Below are positions 9,197 through 18,273 of a DNA stretch of 64,000 bases, piece after piece. The notes below the pieces were generated by a model. The model ran no database searches, was not told the DNA's origin, and saw nothing but the letters and a program-made list of their open reading frames with translations. How positions within the stretch are numbered: the stretch's first letter is position 1; each line of letters opens with the position of its first letter. Origin of the DNA: CAYTGM01 sp964437365 (GTDB lineage: Bacteria; Sumerlaeota; Sumerlaeia; SLMS01); contig CAYTGM010000007.1 in NCBI GenBank assembly GCA_964437365.1, forward strand, positions 124,001 through 188,000, given 5' to 3'. The position numbers and the translations under genes are program-made.

Positions 9197-9210
9197 TAAG
9201 AGATCTCTTA
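9197..9210. promoter_or_regulatory. 14-bp perfect palindrome upstream of sigma gene
   Basis: TAAGAGATCTCTTA reads the same on both strands and lies in the 163-bp gap between the PilW-like gene and the ECF sigma gene, about 65 bp before the sigma start. Its position suits an operator, but no binding protein is known. Confidence 0.35.
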
Positions 9211-9295
9211 TCATGCGATCACTCAATCAAAATCGAATGGAAGTCGAAAGTTAAGGTGTTCCGCCGCGGGTTTTGATGTACCTCCTGAATAAAGT

Positions 9296-9838
9296 TTAGT
9301 TTCTGACTCTCAGATCATCCTGATAAGAGATAATCACTGCTTCATTGAAGCGGTTGTATGCGGTTGCTGTTACGGTGACCGAGACGTTTCTGGTGAAGCC
9401 CGTACCGGTTGAGAACTGGCCTTTGATGTTGCGTCCCCAGACAAACTCATCATTGGAGGCTGTGACATCAGGGTCATAGATCAGATTATCATTGTTGGCG
9501 TCGAATGTGAGTCTGCTTTCGTTCGCGTTCGACGGATCCCGAAATTGTATATAACTTCCATCAGCGGCAACGGAGAGAGAGTTGAAAGTTGCAGGAAGTA
9601 CCTTCTGCCGGATAAAATCGACGGCTCTGTAGGCTTGTTCCTGTGCAGGGATCTGGCTGAGTGACTCTTTAGATTGTCGTGCAACTTCCAACGTAACGAT
9701 AGCAACGAAGATACTGACCAGCGAGAAGACAGCAACAGCCACCATCAACTCCACGAAGGAGAGTCCACGGCGGTTTCTTGAACAAACTCTCACTGGTGTA
9801 TATAATCTATTTCTATTCATTCTCATGTCCTGATTCAT
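9296..9838 (-). CDS. Minor pseudopilin, PilW/GspJ-like
   Basis: The 180-residue protein carries a prepilin signal after a 25-residue basic leader: CSRNRRG followed by LSFVELMVAVAVFSLVSIFV, with Glu at +5. The following segment, SKESLSQIPAQEQAYRAVDF then IRQKVLPATF, resembles the N-terminal helix and strand start of PilW/GspJ minor pseudopilins. Family members cap the pseudopilus tip. It overlaps the upstream PilV-like gene by 4 bp (ATGA, 9835-9838). It precedes the sigma/FecR genes by 163 bp with the same polarity. Confidence 0.8.
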   Translation of the reverse strand: MNQDMRMNRNRLYTPVRVCSRNRRGLSFVELMVAVAVFSLVSIFVAIVTLEVARQSKESLSQIPAQEQAYRAVDFIRQKVLPATFNSLSVAADGSYIQFRDPSNANESRLTFDANNDNLIYDPDVTASNDEFVWGRNIKGQFSTGTGFTRNVSVTVTATAYNRFNEAVIISYQDDLRVRN

Positions 9839-10311
9839 GGTGATAACAATGAGGAGATGACAAAAGTTTGCGTTTCAGACTTACGCCTGCCGGCCGGCTG
9901 CCAGACGACGCTTACCTGAGCTTTGATCATGGATCTGTCTAAAGGTACGGGATTGGCAACAGTGCCGACTTCTGTCCAGGTCTCCGTTGCTTCATTTTCA
10001 TCAAGATCAAAGAATTGAAGGTTCACTGTGGCCGTGACATCATCCGAGGTCTTGTCCGTCGTCCCCCGGTCATCGATCACAACGTCGGTAAATGTTTGTT
10101 TGGAAAGGTTGGCAAAAGGGATCCGACGCGTTGACTCCATCAAGTCTGCTGCAACACGGGACGCGCCATTGCGCTCACGTATGGCTTGTTTAACATGAAT
10201 TCCAAAGATGAGAGTCGATAAGATCGCCAGGCCAAGGATGGCAACAATCGTCACCGTGATCATGACTTCTACGAGAGTCAGACCCCTGTTATGTCTATCG
10301 TTCCTTTTCAT
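9835..10311 (-). CDS. Minor pseudopilin, PilV/GspI-like
   Basis: The 158-residue protein shows a prepilin signal with leader MKRNDRHNRG followed by LTLVEVMITVTIVAILGLAI, the LTLVEVM form being typical of PilV/GspI. The hydrophobic helix continues with LSTLIFGIHVKQAIRERNG. The rest is a small globular domain without recognisable catalytic motifs. It is expected to assemble in the inner membrane with the PilW-like partner encoded by the overlapping next gene. AAGGC lies just upstream of the ATG. It follows the PilX-like gene at 10342-12225 by 30 bp. Confidence 0.82.
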   Translation of the reverse strand: MKRNDRHNRGLTLVEVMITVTIVAILGLAILSTLIFGIHVKQAIRERNGASRVAADLMESTRRIPFANLSKQTFTDVVIDDRGTTDKTSDDVTATVNLQFFDLDENEATETWTEVGTVANPVPLDRSMIKAQVSVVWQPAGRRKSETQTFVISSLLSP

Positions 10312-10341
10312 ACTTTGCCTTTTTTGAAATATCGAGTTCTA

Positions 10342-12225
10342 TTAGTCTGAAATATTCCAGAGTTTGCGCTCTACGATCGAAATATTCAAATCCAGCCACG
10401 AACCATCGGCAAGGCGGTAATTGTAGTAAACTGTCATATCGCCTGAGCCAGAAAACCCATTCTTGGCAAAGACGCTTCCATAAATGGTCCTGTTACCTGC
10501 ATCTTTAATCTGGCCGTACGAGTACATCAAACCGTAGTGAGAGACATTAAAGTCATCCCGTTTATTATCGATCGAAACGCCATCAGGTCTAAGAACACCA
10601 CCAATAGTGTCGGGTATCTCCGTTGCGTTTGTCGGGTTCCCTTCACCTGTCATATCCAGATCGGTTGCAATGAACAGGGCACCTCGAGTATGTACACCCT
10701 GTCCGGAAACTTGAACCGTGGGTAGTGTGGTATAGGTAGTAGGGTCTCTCGGGTAGTATTCATTATTGATGATGGGTACTCCGTTAGCGTCAGTTGGTGC
10801 AGGCTCTCCCGCATCATTCACGGGAGGGGTGTCGATGAAATAAACCATTTCCTGAACGTCTGAATATATTTCATCAGTGGTTGATATTTCGAACCATTCG
10901 TTATAGGTTTGGGCAATGTACTCTCCGTAAGTGGCACTGGTAGGGTCATTATCTATACCATATATATTCCCGCTGGCATCGGTGAAGTAATAACCAAAAC
11001 CACCAGACTGAACGAATCGCTTCATATCTTCATATTTATATTCAGGAAACTCCAGATCCTGGTTCTGCTTCAAGTTTTCATAATCGGTAAAGTCTTTACC
11101 CTGTTTTCTCAATTCTACACCTTCACCAGGATAGAACGGAGTAGTGTAAAACTCTCCATCAGCAGAGGTTGGTGCCGTGGCGTTGAAACCAGTGTCTGTG
11201 CGTACGTCTGCGAACTCAGTGCCAGCGTTATTCTTTAGATACTTTTCCGTTCTGATGCGAAACCATTTATCGTAATACTGATTGCCGCTTTTTTCGAATG
11301 CTTTGTTAGGGTCATACTTTGAGACCTTATTATAGAAGTTCGAAGGCAACAAAACATCGTCCTTGGCCCAAACTTCACCCCAGTAAACATTAAAGTTTCC
11401 GTTATAATCAGTTGAGGCTTCAGAGACGATCGCTCCTGGCGACCTGATATCAAGAATGGCAGCTTCAGTTACGAGTGATTCGATTGTTACGCTGATACCA
11501 GAAGGAGTGACGCCTGTAGAAACGATTTTCGTGATGATCTCCTCCCCAGAAGGAAAATCTGAATCGGGTATATCATTAGGGTTCACCAACTGAATACTGG
11601 AGACACGGGCAAGCTCTTCACCTTTGGGGCCATAAAATACGAGGCCGTTGTTGGCGGTTAGGTCCAGCGTGCAAGTAGGAATTTTACTGGTTCTACTCCT
11701 TGCAATAGCCGTATCAAGTTCTTTGTTTGTAAAGTAGGTGAATTCGTCCGGAACGGGTTCGCCCGTCTGAGCTACGGGGTTTCCGTCCACATCGGAGTCC
11801 GGATTTACCACAAGGGGCACTCCATTCTCATCAGTTTTATATGACCATATATAAGCTTCGAAGAGTTGGTAATCTACACCGGATTGTGAGGGGTGCAGAA
11901 AGGAGTATCCTTCGGGGAATGACAGGGGATAAATCGAAGGGTGTTCGTAGAGGTCAGATGTATATTCACTGGGAAGGGCGCCATTAAAGTGTGATGGATT
12001 GTTAAAGAAATCTACAATCAATTCAACCCCCGATTCGGCTGCATAGAATGCCTGCATACGCTCACGGTCTCTTATCGCTGAGGTTTGAGCGGAGTTCACA
12101 TAACCAACCCAGCTGAGCGCCGAAACCCCTGCAGCGAGCATGAGAATTATCGAGGCGACGAGCACAGAACCTTTCGGTCTTAGCTTCTTGAGGATATTCC
12201 AACGAAGCTTTGCTTTGTAAATCAC
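10342..12225 (-). CDS. Large PilX-like pilus assembly/surface protein (copy 2)
   Basis: This 627-residue protein has an N-terminal PilX_N-like region: KGSVLVASIILMLAAGVSAL followed by a conserved stretch ending RERMQAFYAAESGVE at about 60. The Ala-Ala-Glu-Ser-Gly element is the hallmark of PilX N-terminal domains. PilX proteins are usually about 200 residues; here a 550-residue extracellular region follows. Acidic DxDxN-like loops (for example NPDSDVDGNPV) may bind calcium, and the end has DMTVYYNYRLADGSW. It is a paralogue of the protein at 12433-14430 in nearly every segment. The start is GTG at 12225 with AAAGGTG upstream. No prepilin G-F-T-L-I-E motif is present, as is usual for PilX. Confidence 0.75.
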   Translation of the reverse strand: MIYKAKLRWNILKKLRPKGSVLVASIILMLAAGVSALSWVGYVNSAQTSAIRDRERMQAFYAAESGVELIVDFFNNPSHFNGALPSEYTSDLYEHPSIYPLSFPEGYSFLHPSQSGVDYQLFEAYIWSYKTDENGVPLVVNPDSDVDGNPVAQTGEPVPDEFTYFTNKELDTAIARSRTSKIPTCTLDLTANNGLVFYGPKGEELARVSSIQLVNPNDIPDSDFPSGEEIITKIVSTGVTPSGISVTIESLVTEAAILDIRSPGAIVSEASTDYNGNFNVYWGEVWAKDDVLLPSNFYNKVSKYDPNKAFEKSGNQYYDKWFRIRTEKYLKNNAGTEFADVRTDTGFNATAPTSADGEFYTTPFYPGEGVELRKQGKDFTDYENLKQNQDLEFPEYKYEDMKRFVQSGGFGYYFTDASGNIYGIDNDPTSATYGEYIAQTYNEWFEISTTDEIYSDVQEMVYFIDTPPVNDAGEPAPTDANGVPIINNEYYPRDPTTYTTLPTVQVSGQGVHTRGALFIATDLDMTGEGNPTNATEIPDTIGGVLRPDGVSIDNKRDDFNVSHYGLMYSYGQIKDAGNRTIYGSVFAKNGFSGSGDMTVYYNYRLADGSWLDLNISIVERKLWNISD

Positions 12226-12432
12226 TTTGTAACACCTTTAGGTTTTATCGAAGGGCATGTCGCTAAGTTAATTCAGTGACTTCCCTGTAAGATAAAAAGG
12301 TGGCTGCGGGTTTACTTTTTACAGTCCTTTATCCAAATGGGAGAAAAAACAGGTAATAGCAGGGAAACCCTGACACCATTTTATTCCGTGATTTTTAAAA
12401 TCCTTTCTGCTTTCGGTAAATAATGTTTTAAG

Positions 12433-14430
12433 TTAACTTTCGTTCTCGGGTTCTGACGCATCGATATACTCTGTTGTGATATCCCAGAGTGTTCTTTTTA
12501 CACGTGATGAGTTCAAGCTTAGCCACGACCCATCAGCCATTCGGTAGTTATAATAGACATCAGGGGTACCGCCGGCTGCATAGCCGTCTTCTGCGTATAT
12601 GCTTCCGTAGACGATTGGGTTGCCCCCCATGTTGACAGTGCCCCACGACCAGAATAGTCCGTTGTGGAAAACTTTCTTTTTGTCACCATTTGGAGGGTTA
12701 TTGTCGTTGGGCATGACAATCGTCCCTGGGTTTGCTGCGTTAATTGAATCCATTGATGGAGGGTTGCCGGCTCCAGTCTTCGTAACATTGGCGGCAATAA
12801 AGAACGCGCCATGCGAATGTGTTCCGTTTCCTGATATACTGATCGTTGGCAGAGTCGCTCCAGAAGGAAGTTCTCTCGGGTTTCTTGGGTAATAGGTCTC
12901 ATTAATGATCGGAACTCCATTGGCATCCACCGGTCCTGGGTCACCATTGTCATCCATGGGATAAGAGTCTATAAAGACGAGGAGTTCATCAATGTCATTA
13001 TAGGTTGAGTCTGACTCCGAGGTGTTGAACCAGTCGTGATAGCTCTTCTGGACATATTGACCATAGGTAATACTATTCGGGTCCGTGTCTATACCGTAGA
13101 TATTTCCATTTTCATCTGTAAAGAAATAACCAAATTCATTGGACTGAACATATTCTTTCAATTCGTCGTAATCGTAATCAGGCCAGTTGAGTTCCTGGTT
13201 CTGCTTGATATTTTCAAGGCCTTCGAAGTCGCTGCTGCCACCACCGCCTCCGCCAGGGTTGGCGGGTTTGTCTGGCTTTGCATTCGTCTGAAAGCCACCA
13301 TCATTTGACTTTACTGATCTTGCGCCATTGGTCGCAAAGCCAGGGTCGAAAGGTGTATAATAGATGTCTCCATCTGCTTCATCTATAGGGGCATCAGCAA
13401 AACCATCGTCTTCACGTATATCGGCGTAGCCGCCGCCGTCATCTTTGACAACACCTTCCGTACGAAGGCGAAACCATTTGTCTTTCGTGCCTCCACTTCC
13501 ATTGCCCTCTTCGAAATCAACAGATTCGTCATAGCGTGGCATTTTGTTCAACTCAACGTTGCTGAGTTCCACGTCAGTCCCCGCCCAGACTTCTCCCCAG
13601 AAAACGTTGAACTGTCCATTCCACGTTCCTGTCTGGCGCGTGATGATCGCTGCTGCGGAGGAAATGCTCAGGATGGTGCTTTCCGTAATTAAGGATTCCA
13701 CGGTCACTTCAACTCCTGATGGTGTGACTGCCGTTGAAAAGACCTTAGTGATGGTTCTTTCATCTTCGGGAAGTTCTGCGTCCGATAAGTCGTCAGGGTG
13801 AACGAGGCGAATTTCAGTGATGCGAGCCGTCTCTTCGCCTTTGATGCCTTTGAAAGAAAAATGAGATAAGCCACTGACGTCTATCTCACATGTGGGGATT
13901 TTACTGGTCCTGCTGACGGCTCTTTCATCGATTTCACCTTCGTCGTTGGTCGCGCCTGTGTTGCTGAAGTACGTCTCATTATCAGGAACATAGGACCCGG
14001 AAATCACAATTGGGTCACCATTGATGTGATACTTGATCGATGATACATAGGGCTCAAACATCCCGTAAGGCCATGGCAGGTCTGTCACTTGTGTTGTGTC
14101 AAAGTCGCCGGGAATTCGGAAAGAGTAATTGTTTGGTTGGGCCGCTATATCTGAGGTATATTCTGAAGGTTCAGAAAGCCCAAGTGTTCCGAAGTGACTT
14201 GGATTATTGAAGAAATCCACGATTTGTTCAACGCCGGACTCGGCCGCATAAAAGGCCTCAACGCGGTCTCGGTCTCGAATAGCTGCTCGCTGCGAGGAGT
14301 TAATATAACCAATCCAGCTGAGGGCAGAGACCCCCGCGACAACCATCAGAATGATGGAAACGATGAGGACGGAACCCTTTTCCCTTTGGATTAATAATCT
14401 CAGTGCCTGGTGAGAAGAACACTTAAACAT
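12433..14430 (-). CDS. Large PilX-like pilus assembly/surface protein (copy 1)
   Basis: The protein has about 665 residues counted from ATG at 14430, which has AGGAA about 7 nt upstream; a GTG at 14445 is the alternative. Near residues 18-60 are GSVLIVSIILMVVAGVSALS and the PilX-type AFYAAESGVEQ. The large outer part parallels the downstream paralogue: shared blocks include SRTSKIPTC, WGEVWA, KQNQEL and YYNYRMADGSW. It differs by a glycine-rich insert (NPGGGGGGSSDFEGLENI) at about 385-402. It is the first gene of the minus-strand pseudopilin block. Function in pilus or pseudopilus assembly is inferred from the N-terminus; the outer domain is unrecognised. Confidence 0.75.
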   Translation of the reverse strand: MFKCSSHQALRLLIQREKGSVLIVSIILMVVAGVSALSWIGYINSSQRAAIRDRDRVEAFYAAESGVEQIVDFFNNPSHFGTLGLSEPSEYTSDIAAQPNNYSFRIPGDFDTTQVTDLPWPYGMFEPYVSSIKYHINGDPIVISGSYVPDNETYFSNTGATNDEGEIDERAVSRTSKIPTCEIDVSGLSHFSFKGIKGEETARITEIRLVHPDDLSDAELPEDERTITKVFSTAVTPSGVEVTVESLITESTILSISSAAAIITRQTGTWNGQFNVFWGEVWAGTDVELSNVELNKMPRYDESVDFEEGNGSGGTKDKWFRLRTEGVVKDDGGGYADIREDDGFADAPIDEADGDIYYTPFDPGFATNGARSVKSNDGGFQTNAKPDKPANPGGGGGGSSDFEGLENIKQNQELNWPDYDYDELKEYVQSNEFGYFFTDENGNIYGIDTDPNSITYGQYVQKSYHDWFNTSESDSTYNDIDELLVFIDSYPMDDNGDPGPVDANGVPIINETYYPRNPRELPSGATLPTISISGNGTHSHGAFFIAANVTKTGAGNPPSMDSINAANPGTIVMPNDNNPPNGDKKKVFHNGLFWSWGTVNMGGNPIVYGSIYAEDGYAAGGTPDVYYNYRMADGSWLSLNSSRVKRTLWDITTEYIDASEPENES

Positions 14431-14464
14431 GAATTTTTCCTGCACAAATGTAGTTTCACAGAAT

Positions 14465-14492
14465 CGCCGAGAAGGACTTTCGCGCCTCGGCG
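14465..14492. promoter_or_regulatory. Hairpin in the leader of the pseudopilin block
   Basis: A 7-bp stem, CGCCGAG (14465-14471) with CTCGGCG (14486-14492), encloses a 14-nt loop. It lies about 35 bp before the start of the first PilX-like gene, where it would fall within a 5' leader. A regulatory role is only a suggestion. Confidence 0.3.
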
Positions 14493-14761
14493 AGCGCTGA
14501 TAAACAGCAACTTATATTCGCAATCTACAAGGTATCGAAGAATGAACTCAGAGAAACCCCTACGTGTCTGAAAAGCCCCATTTTAGGGAACTTTTGAATA
14601 ATCGGATTGAGCCATTAAACCAAATTTGAAACCGTCAAGAATAGGATGCACAATTTCGAGTCACCGTCTCTCGAAAGCGGTTACACATCGATCCTGGCTG
14701 GATGTAAAAGAACTTTATTCGCCAATAAGCGAAATCCATAAATCAAACGAGATTGCGGGAC
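14493..14761. other. Divergent intergenic region, no gene seen
   Basis: With the hairpin above, this makes up about 330 bases between the minus-strand pseudopilin block and the plus-strand HlyD-like gene. It must hold promoters for both directions, but no clear -35/-10 pair was recognised. Confidence 0.4.
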
Positions 14762-16066
14762 ATGCTCCAACCATCCAAACCTTATCTAACTATTATTCTT
14801 TCCTCCGTATTGGGGGTTTTGCTTCTGAGTCTCACAGGGGCTCTCATGGTACTAAGCCCTCAACACGCTCAGATTGAGAACTCAAAACTTCCCATTCCCG
14901 TTACCGTTGAACCGGTAGCGGAAGGCACTCTCAGGCGGTGGCTCCACCTTGAGGCCGAGGTAAAGGCTGGCGAGACACGAGCTCTGATGCCCGCAGTCTC
15001 CGGCACGATCACCCATTTACAGCACCCCAATGGGGGGCAGCTTTCTCCAGGCGACCGAGTCAGCGGCCCTGTCGCGTCCTCAAGTCAGGGGGATTTAATA
15101 CTCTCCATCGATCCTCAGCCGATGATCAATAACCTGCTGCAAACTCGACTTGAGCGATCGGCGGTAGAAGAAAAAATCAATTCTCTGACGGAAGAGTTAG
15201 AATTGAAAAAGGGTCAGCAGGTTCGGCTCGCCAGAGACGCCGTTGAAGCAAGGGAAAAACGTGAACGCAGAGAAATCGCTGCACAGGATTACGAATCTGC
15301 GATCGAGGCTGTTGAAGAGATAGACAAGGAAATCAGGGTTGTTCAAAGTGGGTTGTTTGCAGAAGAGGACAAACTTGTATTTCTGGATAAGAAAATTGAA
15401 TTGTTAAAGGAAAAGCTGACCAAAACAGATCTATACGCACCGTTTGATGGACATGTCCTTGAGGTCAATGTTCAACCAGGACAGGTCTACAACGCAGATG
15501 AAGCCCCAATGGTACCTGTGCTTTTAGGCAAACAAGAATCATTCTTCCTGCAGGCGACAGTCCAGGCAGCGGAAGACACGGCGATCAAAGTGGGAACAAC
15601 CGCGTATCTCGTTGACAATGAGGTAGCAGAAAAAGCTGAGGCCGACCAGCTCTCTGTTGATCGCATAGATGACGACCTCTTTTACACTGTACGCGTGACA
15701 GATGTCCAACAAAGAGTCATTGGTCATAGTATTGAATATGCGATCAAATGTGAGCCACTGTTCAACCCTTCGATTTTGAGCTATGGTGAACGCATCCAGC
15801 TCATCTTTCCAGTGGAGGTGAAACAAAACGTCCTTTTTGTTAACCAGGATTCTCTCGTTGATTCTGATGGAGAAAATCTCGTCTATATTCAAGACGGACG
15901 AAGAGCGGTCAGTAAGGTAGTTGAGACGGGTCTTAGAGATTTTGATCGCGTAGAAATAACCGACGGCCTGAAACAAGGTGATCCTGTTATTCGAGCTGGG
16001 GCGGACTTTCTCACACAGGGAAGCAGCATCGAGATCGTCGACGCAGGTGAGTTCAATCAAGAATGA
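14762..16066 (+). CDS. HlyD/RND-type membrane fusion protein
   Basis: The protein of about 434 residues has an N-terminal membrane anchor (LTIILSSVLGVLLLSLTGAL, about 9-28), then a split biotinyl-lipoyl-like domain and a long coiled coil (about 125-220, rich in E, K, L and R). It returns to a hairpin domain with TKTDLYAPFDGHVLEVNVQP, the classic second lipoyl half. A beta-barrel and a membrane-proximal domain (VVETGLRDFDRVEITDGLKQ) follow. Such proteins bridge an inner-membrane pump to the outer membrane. I chose ATG 14762 over TTG 14753; neither has a strong ribosome site. The stop overlaps the start of the next gene (ATGA), so its partner should be that unknown membrane protein rather than an RND or ABC pump. 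Confidence 0.82.
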   Translation: MLQPSKPYLTIILSSVLGVLLLSLTGALMVLSPQHAQIENSKLPIPVTVEPVAEGTLRRWLHLEAEVKAGETRALMPAVSGTITHLQHPNGGQLSPGDRVSGPVASSSQGDLILSIDPQPMINNLLQTRLERSAVEEKINSLTEELELKKGQQVRLARDAVEAREKRERREIAAQDYESAIEAVEEIDKEIRVVQSGLFAEEDKLVFLDKKIELLKEKLTKTDLYAPFDGHVLEVNVQPGQVYNADEAPMVPVLLGKQESFFLQATVQAAEDTAIKVGTTAYLVDNEVAEKAEADQLSVDRIDDDLFYTVRVTDVQQRVIGHSIEYAIKCEPLFNPSILSYGERIQLIFPVEVKQNVLFVNQDSLVDSDGENLVYIQDGRRAVSKVVETGLRDFDRVEITDGLKQGDPVIRAGADFLTQGSSIEIVDAGEFNQE

Positions 16067-18273
16067 AACCGCAATATAGATCGCCCTTCACACTCTTGTG
16101 GTTTACTCTCTACCGCCACCTTTTTTCTCGGTGGGGAACTTCAAGGTTTGTGATCGTCCTTAGTCTATTTACCCTTATTCTCCTCACCGTAGTCCTGTTG
16201 AAGCAGAGGGGCGAAGTTACCCAGAAAAAAGAATCTGTTTCGGTTACTTTGCATGCAGGCTCGAACCATTTATCAAAACTAAGCGACGAGCTCCAACGTT
16301 TTCTTGGAAGATACGAATCTGTCGATGGTCGCCTCTATACAGTCCCGCTTACAGGAAACCTTCTTCAGATTAAGCAGCTACTGAAGGATTCAGAAGGTCA
16401 TGGAGATCTTTCTGCACGCTTTAACAGGAACCCGGGAAAAAGATTCATCCTGTATAGCACGATTAGTAGAGATGGACTCAAAAAGGTTTCAGAGGCACTC
16501 GTCAAGGAAGTCAACAGCCATTCAGAAAAGGTTCTGGCCGTCCCTCTCGGACTTACAATCGATGATGAGGTGATCACTCAACAGTCCTATGTGCGCAGCG
16601 TGGAAAATTTTAGAGCCCAGGCAGTTGATGTCTATTTCCTGGACGGTGACTTTGAGAACACTATTCTACCCCGCATAGAGAATTTTTTCGAGAAAAGTCC
16701 AGAGCACCGCTCCGTCAATCTGGTGCAGTTTAACAATCAGCAAACCTCTCTCATGCCTAGAACCAATAAGCTTACAGTTGTCTTTTCCGTGTTTCTCTCA
16801 TTCCTTCCACTCATCATTCTGCGGAAAAAGAGGGAGCTGCTCTGCCTCCTGTCTATACTCCTTATGATGAGCCTGGTTGTAGCAAGTGCACAAACACTCC
16901 TCTTCGAGGGTGATTATGCGCCAAACTATTACTCGCTGTTGAGTGGTTTGTTCCTCAATGTTTCCTTCGTTCTTCTTTACTGTTTAACTTTAAAAACAGC
17001 ACGAGTGCAAAGTTTTAGAAGGGGGAAAAGGATACTTGTTGAGCGATGTTTATTGCCAGCTCTTACTGTCCTTGTTTTAATGACTTTTGCGGTTGGACTG
17101 ATGAGTACGTTGCCTGGGGTGAGCTTTGTTTCTACGTTGCGAATCCTTCAGCTGAGTTCGATTTATGCAGCTGTGTCAGTTTTCTGTCTGCCCTTCGTGA
17201 TGGATTACATTCGAGTTTGTGGTCTGAATTCAAACTCTCTGCAGAAAGACGTCCCCCACTGGTCTACTCTTGAGTTTGTGATGAAGCGAACGGTACTTCA
17301 GACTCGGCATAATGCTTTTCTCCTGATGGCCGCCCTCGCTCCGGCAATTCTGATCTATATCTCTATGTCGATTTCTATGCCTGTGAGGACAACTGACCTC
17401 GACGGAACACAGGAAGTTCTGATTAGTTCGACGCCAGCAGTCCCAGTTTCTATGGAATCATTAGGTGAAGGACCACCTGTTCAGACCGATCATTTTCATA
17501 GACAAGAGGCGCTGCTCCTGAAAGTTGAAAACCCTCTCAGATATCTAACTCTGGGTCATGTCTATTCTTCGCAGTTGGGAGGTGCCTCTGCGGATGAAGA
17601 GGAAGCTTTTCTCCCGCCCAACCTGGTCAATATGGCCTCGGGTTTTATGCATCATGTTGAAGCCAGGAGCAGTGTAGTGGGGTCGTATGGTTATGTCTAT
17701 ACTCCTGTACTTTACTCAATACTGCTCCTGCTGCTTGCTTCTGTGAGTGTCTATTTGTACTGGCGGACCGGAAGGGAATCTCTTTCGGATATCATGTGTA
17801 TCTGGCTTCAGGTTTTGAGTTTACTGATAATTCTATCTCTTCTTCTGCAAATTGTTTTTATAGAAAGCGGCATGCCTCTTCATATCATGATCCTGGCTTT
17901 TTGCTCCTCTTTATACATCTCTTTCAGAAGCCGTTTCCTGTTTCATTTGCACTATGCCAGAAAGGATTATCTTTATAGATCTATACTCAGGCATTTAGAG
18001 GGCCTTCGGCCAGAGCTTCTCGCTGTCGCCTTTCTCCTGGCATATTATTCTGCATGGACTGCTTTGCTGGTTGAAGGTTTTAATCAAGCGCTAGTGGCCC
18101 TTCTTGTTGCTCCGATTTTAGTCTATCTAACCCCCTTGGTTCTTGCGTCTATTTTGCATCTGTTCACCCGAGAAAACTATGAAGCTCCTGAAAAAAGTGA
18201 GGCTTTAGACTCGGAGCCTGAAGATCAGGAAAGTCTACTGAATGAAATACAAGAGATGGCCAGAAAGAACTAG
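16063..18273 (+). CDS. Unrecognised polytopic membrane protein with a periplasmic domain, partner of HlyD-like protein
   Basis: I do not recognise this 736-residue protein. Residues about 27-47 form a first membrane helix, followed by about 180 mostly hydrophilic residues. Around 245 a cluster of about five helices begins (SVFLSFLPLIILRKKRELLC onward). A second soluble loop is near 450-540, and six or so more helices run to about 705. The C-terminus is acidic. The two-loop layout (soluble domain after TM1, second large loop midway) is reminiscent of RND permeases, which also pair with HlyD-like proteins, but no RND motif is evident. Translational coupling with the HlyD-like gene indicates one complex. 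Its stop overlaps the stop of the convergent O-antigen ligase gene. Confidence 0.7.
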   Translation: MKPQYRSPFTLLWFTLYRHLFSRWGTSRFVIVLSLFTLILLTVVLLKQRGEVTQKKESVSVTLHAGSNHLSKLSDELQRFLGRYESVDGRLYTVPLTGNLLQIKQLLKDSEGHGDLSARFNRNPGKRFILYSTISRDGLKKVSEALVKEVNSHSEKVLAVPLGLTIDDEVITQQSYVRSVENFRAQAVDVYFLDGDFENTILPRIENFFEKSPEHRSVNLVQFNNQQTSLMPRTNKLTVVFSVFLSFLPLIILRKKRELLCLLSILLMMSLVVASAQTLLFEGDYAPNYYSLLSGLFLNVSFVLLYCLTLKTARVQSFRRGKRILVERCLLPALTVLVLMTFAVGLMSTLPGVSFVSTLRILQLSSIYAAVSVFCLPFVMDYIRVCGLNSNSLQKDVPHWSTLEFVMKRTVLQTRHNAFLLMAALAPAILIYISMSISMPVRTTDLDGTQEVLISSTPAVPVSMESLGEGPPVQTDHFHRQEALLLKVENPLRYLTLGHVYSSQLGGASADEEEAFLPPNLVNMASGFMHHVEARSSVVGSYGYVYTPVLYSILLLLLASVSVYLYWRTGRESLSDIMCIWLQVLSLLIILSLLLQIVFIESGMPLHIMILAFCSSLYISFRSRFLFHLHYARKDYLYRSILRHLEGLRPELLAVAFLLAYYSAWTALLVEGFNQALVALLVAPILVYLTPLVLASILHLFTRENYEAPEKSEALDSEPEDQESLLNEIQEMARKN

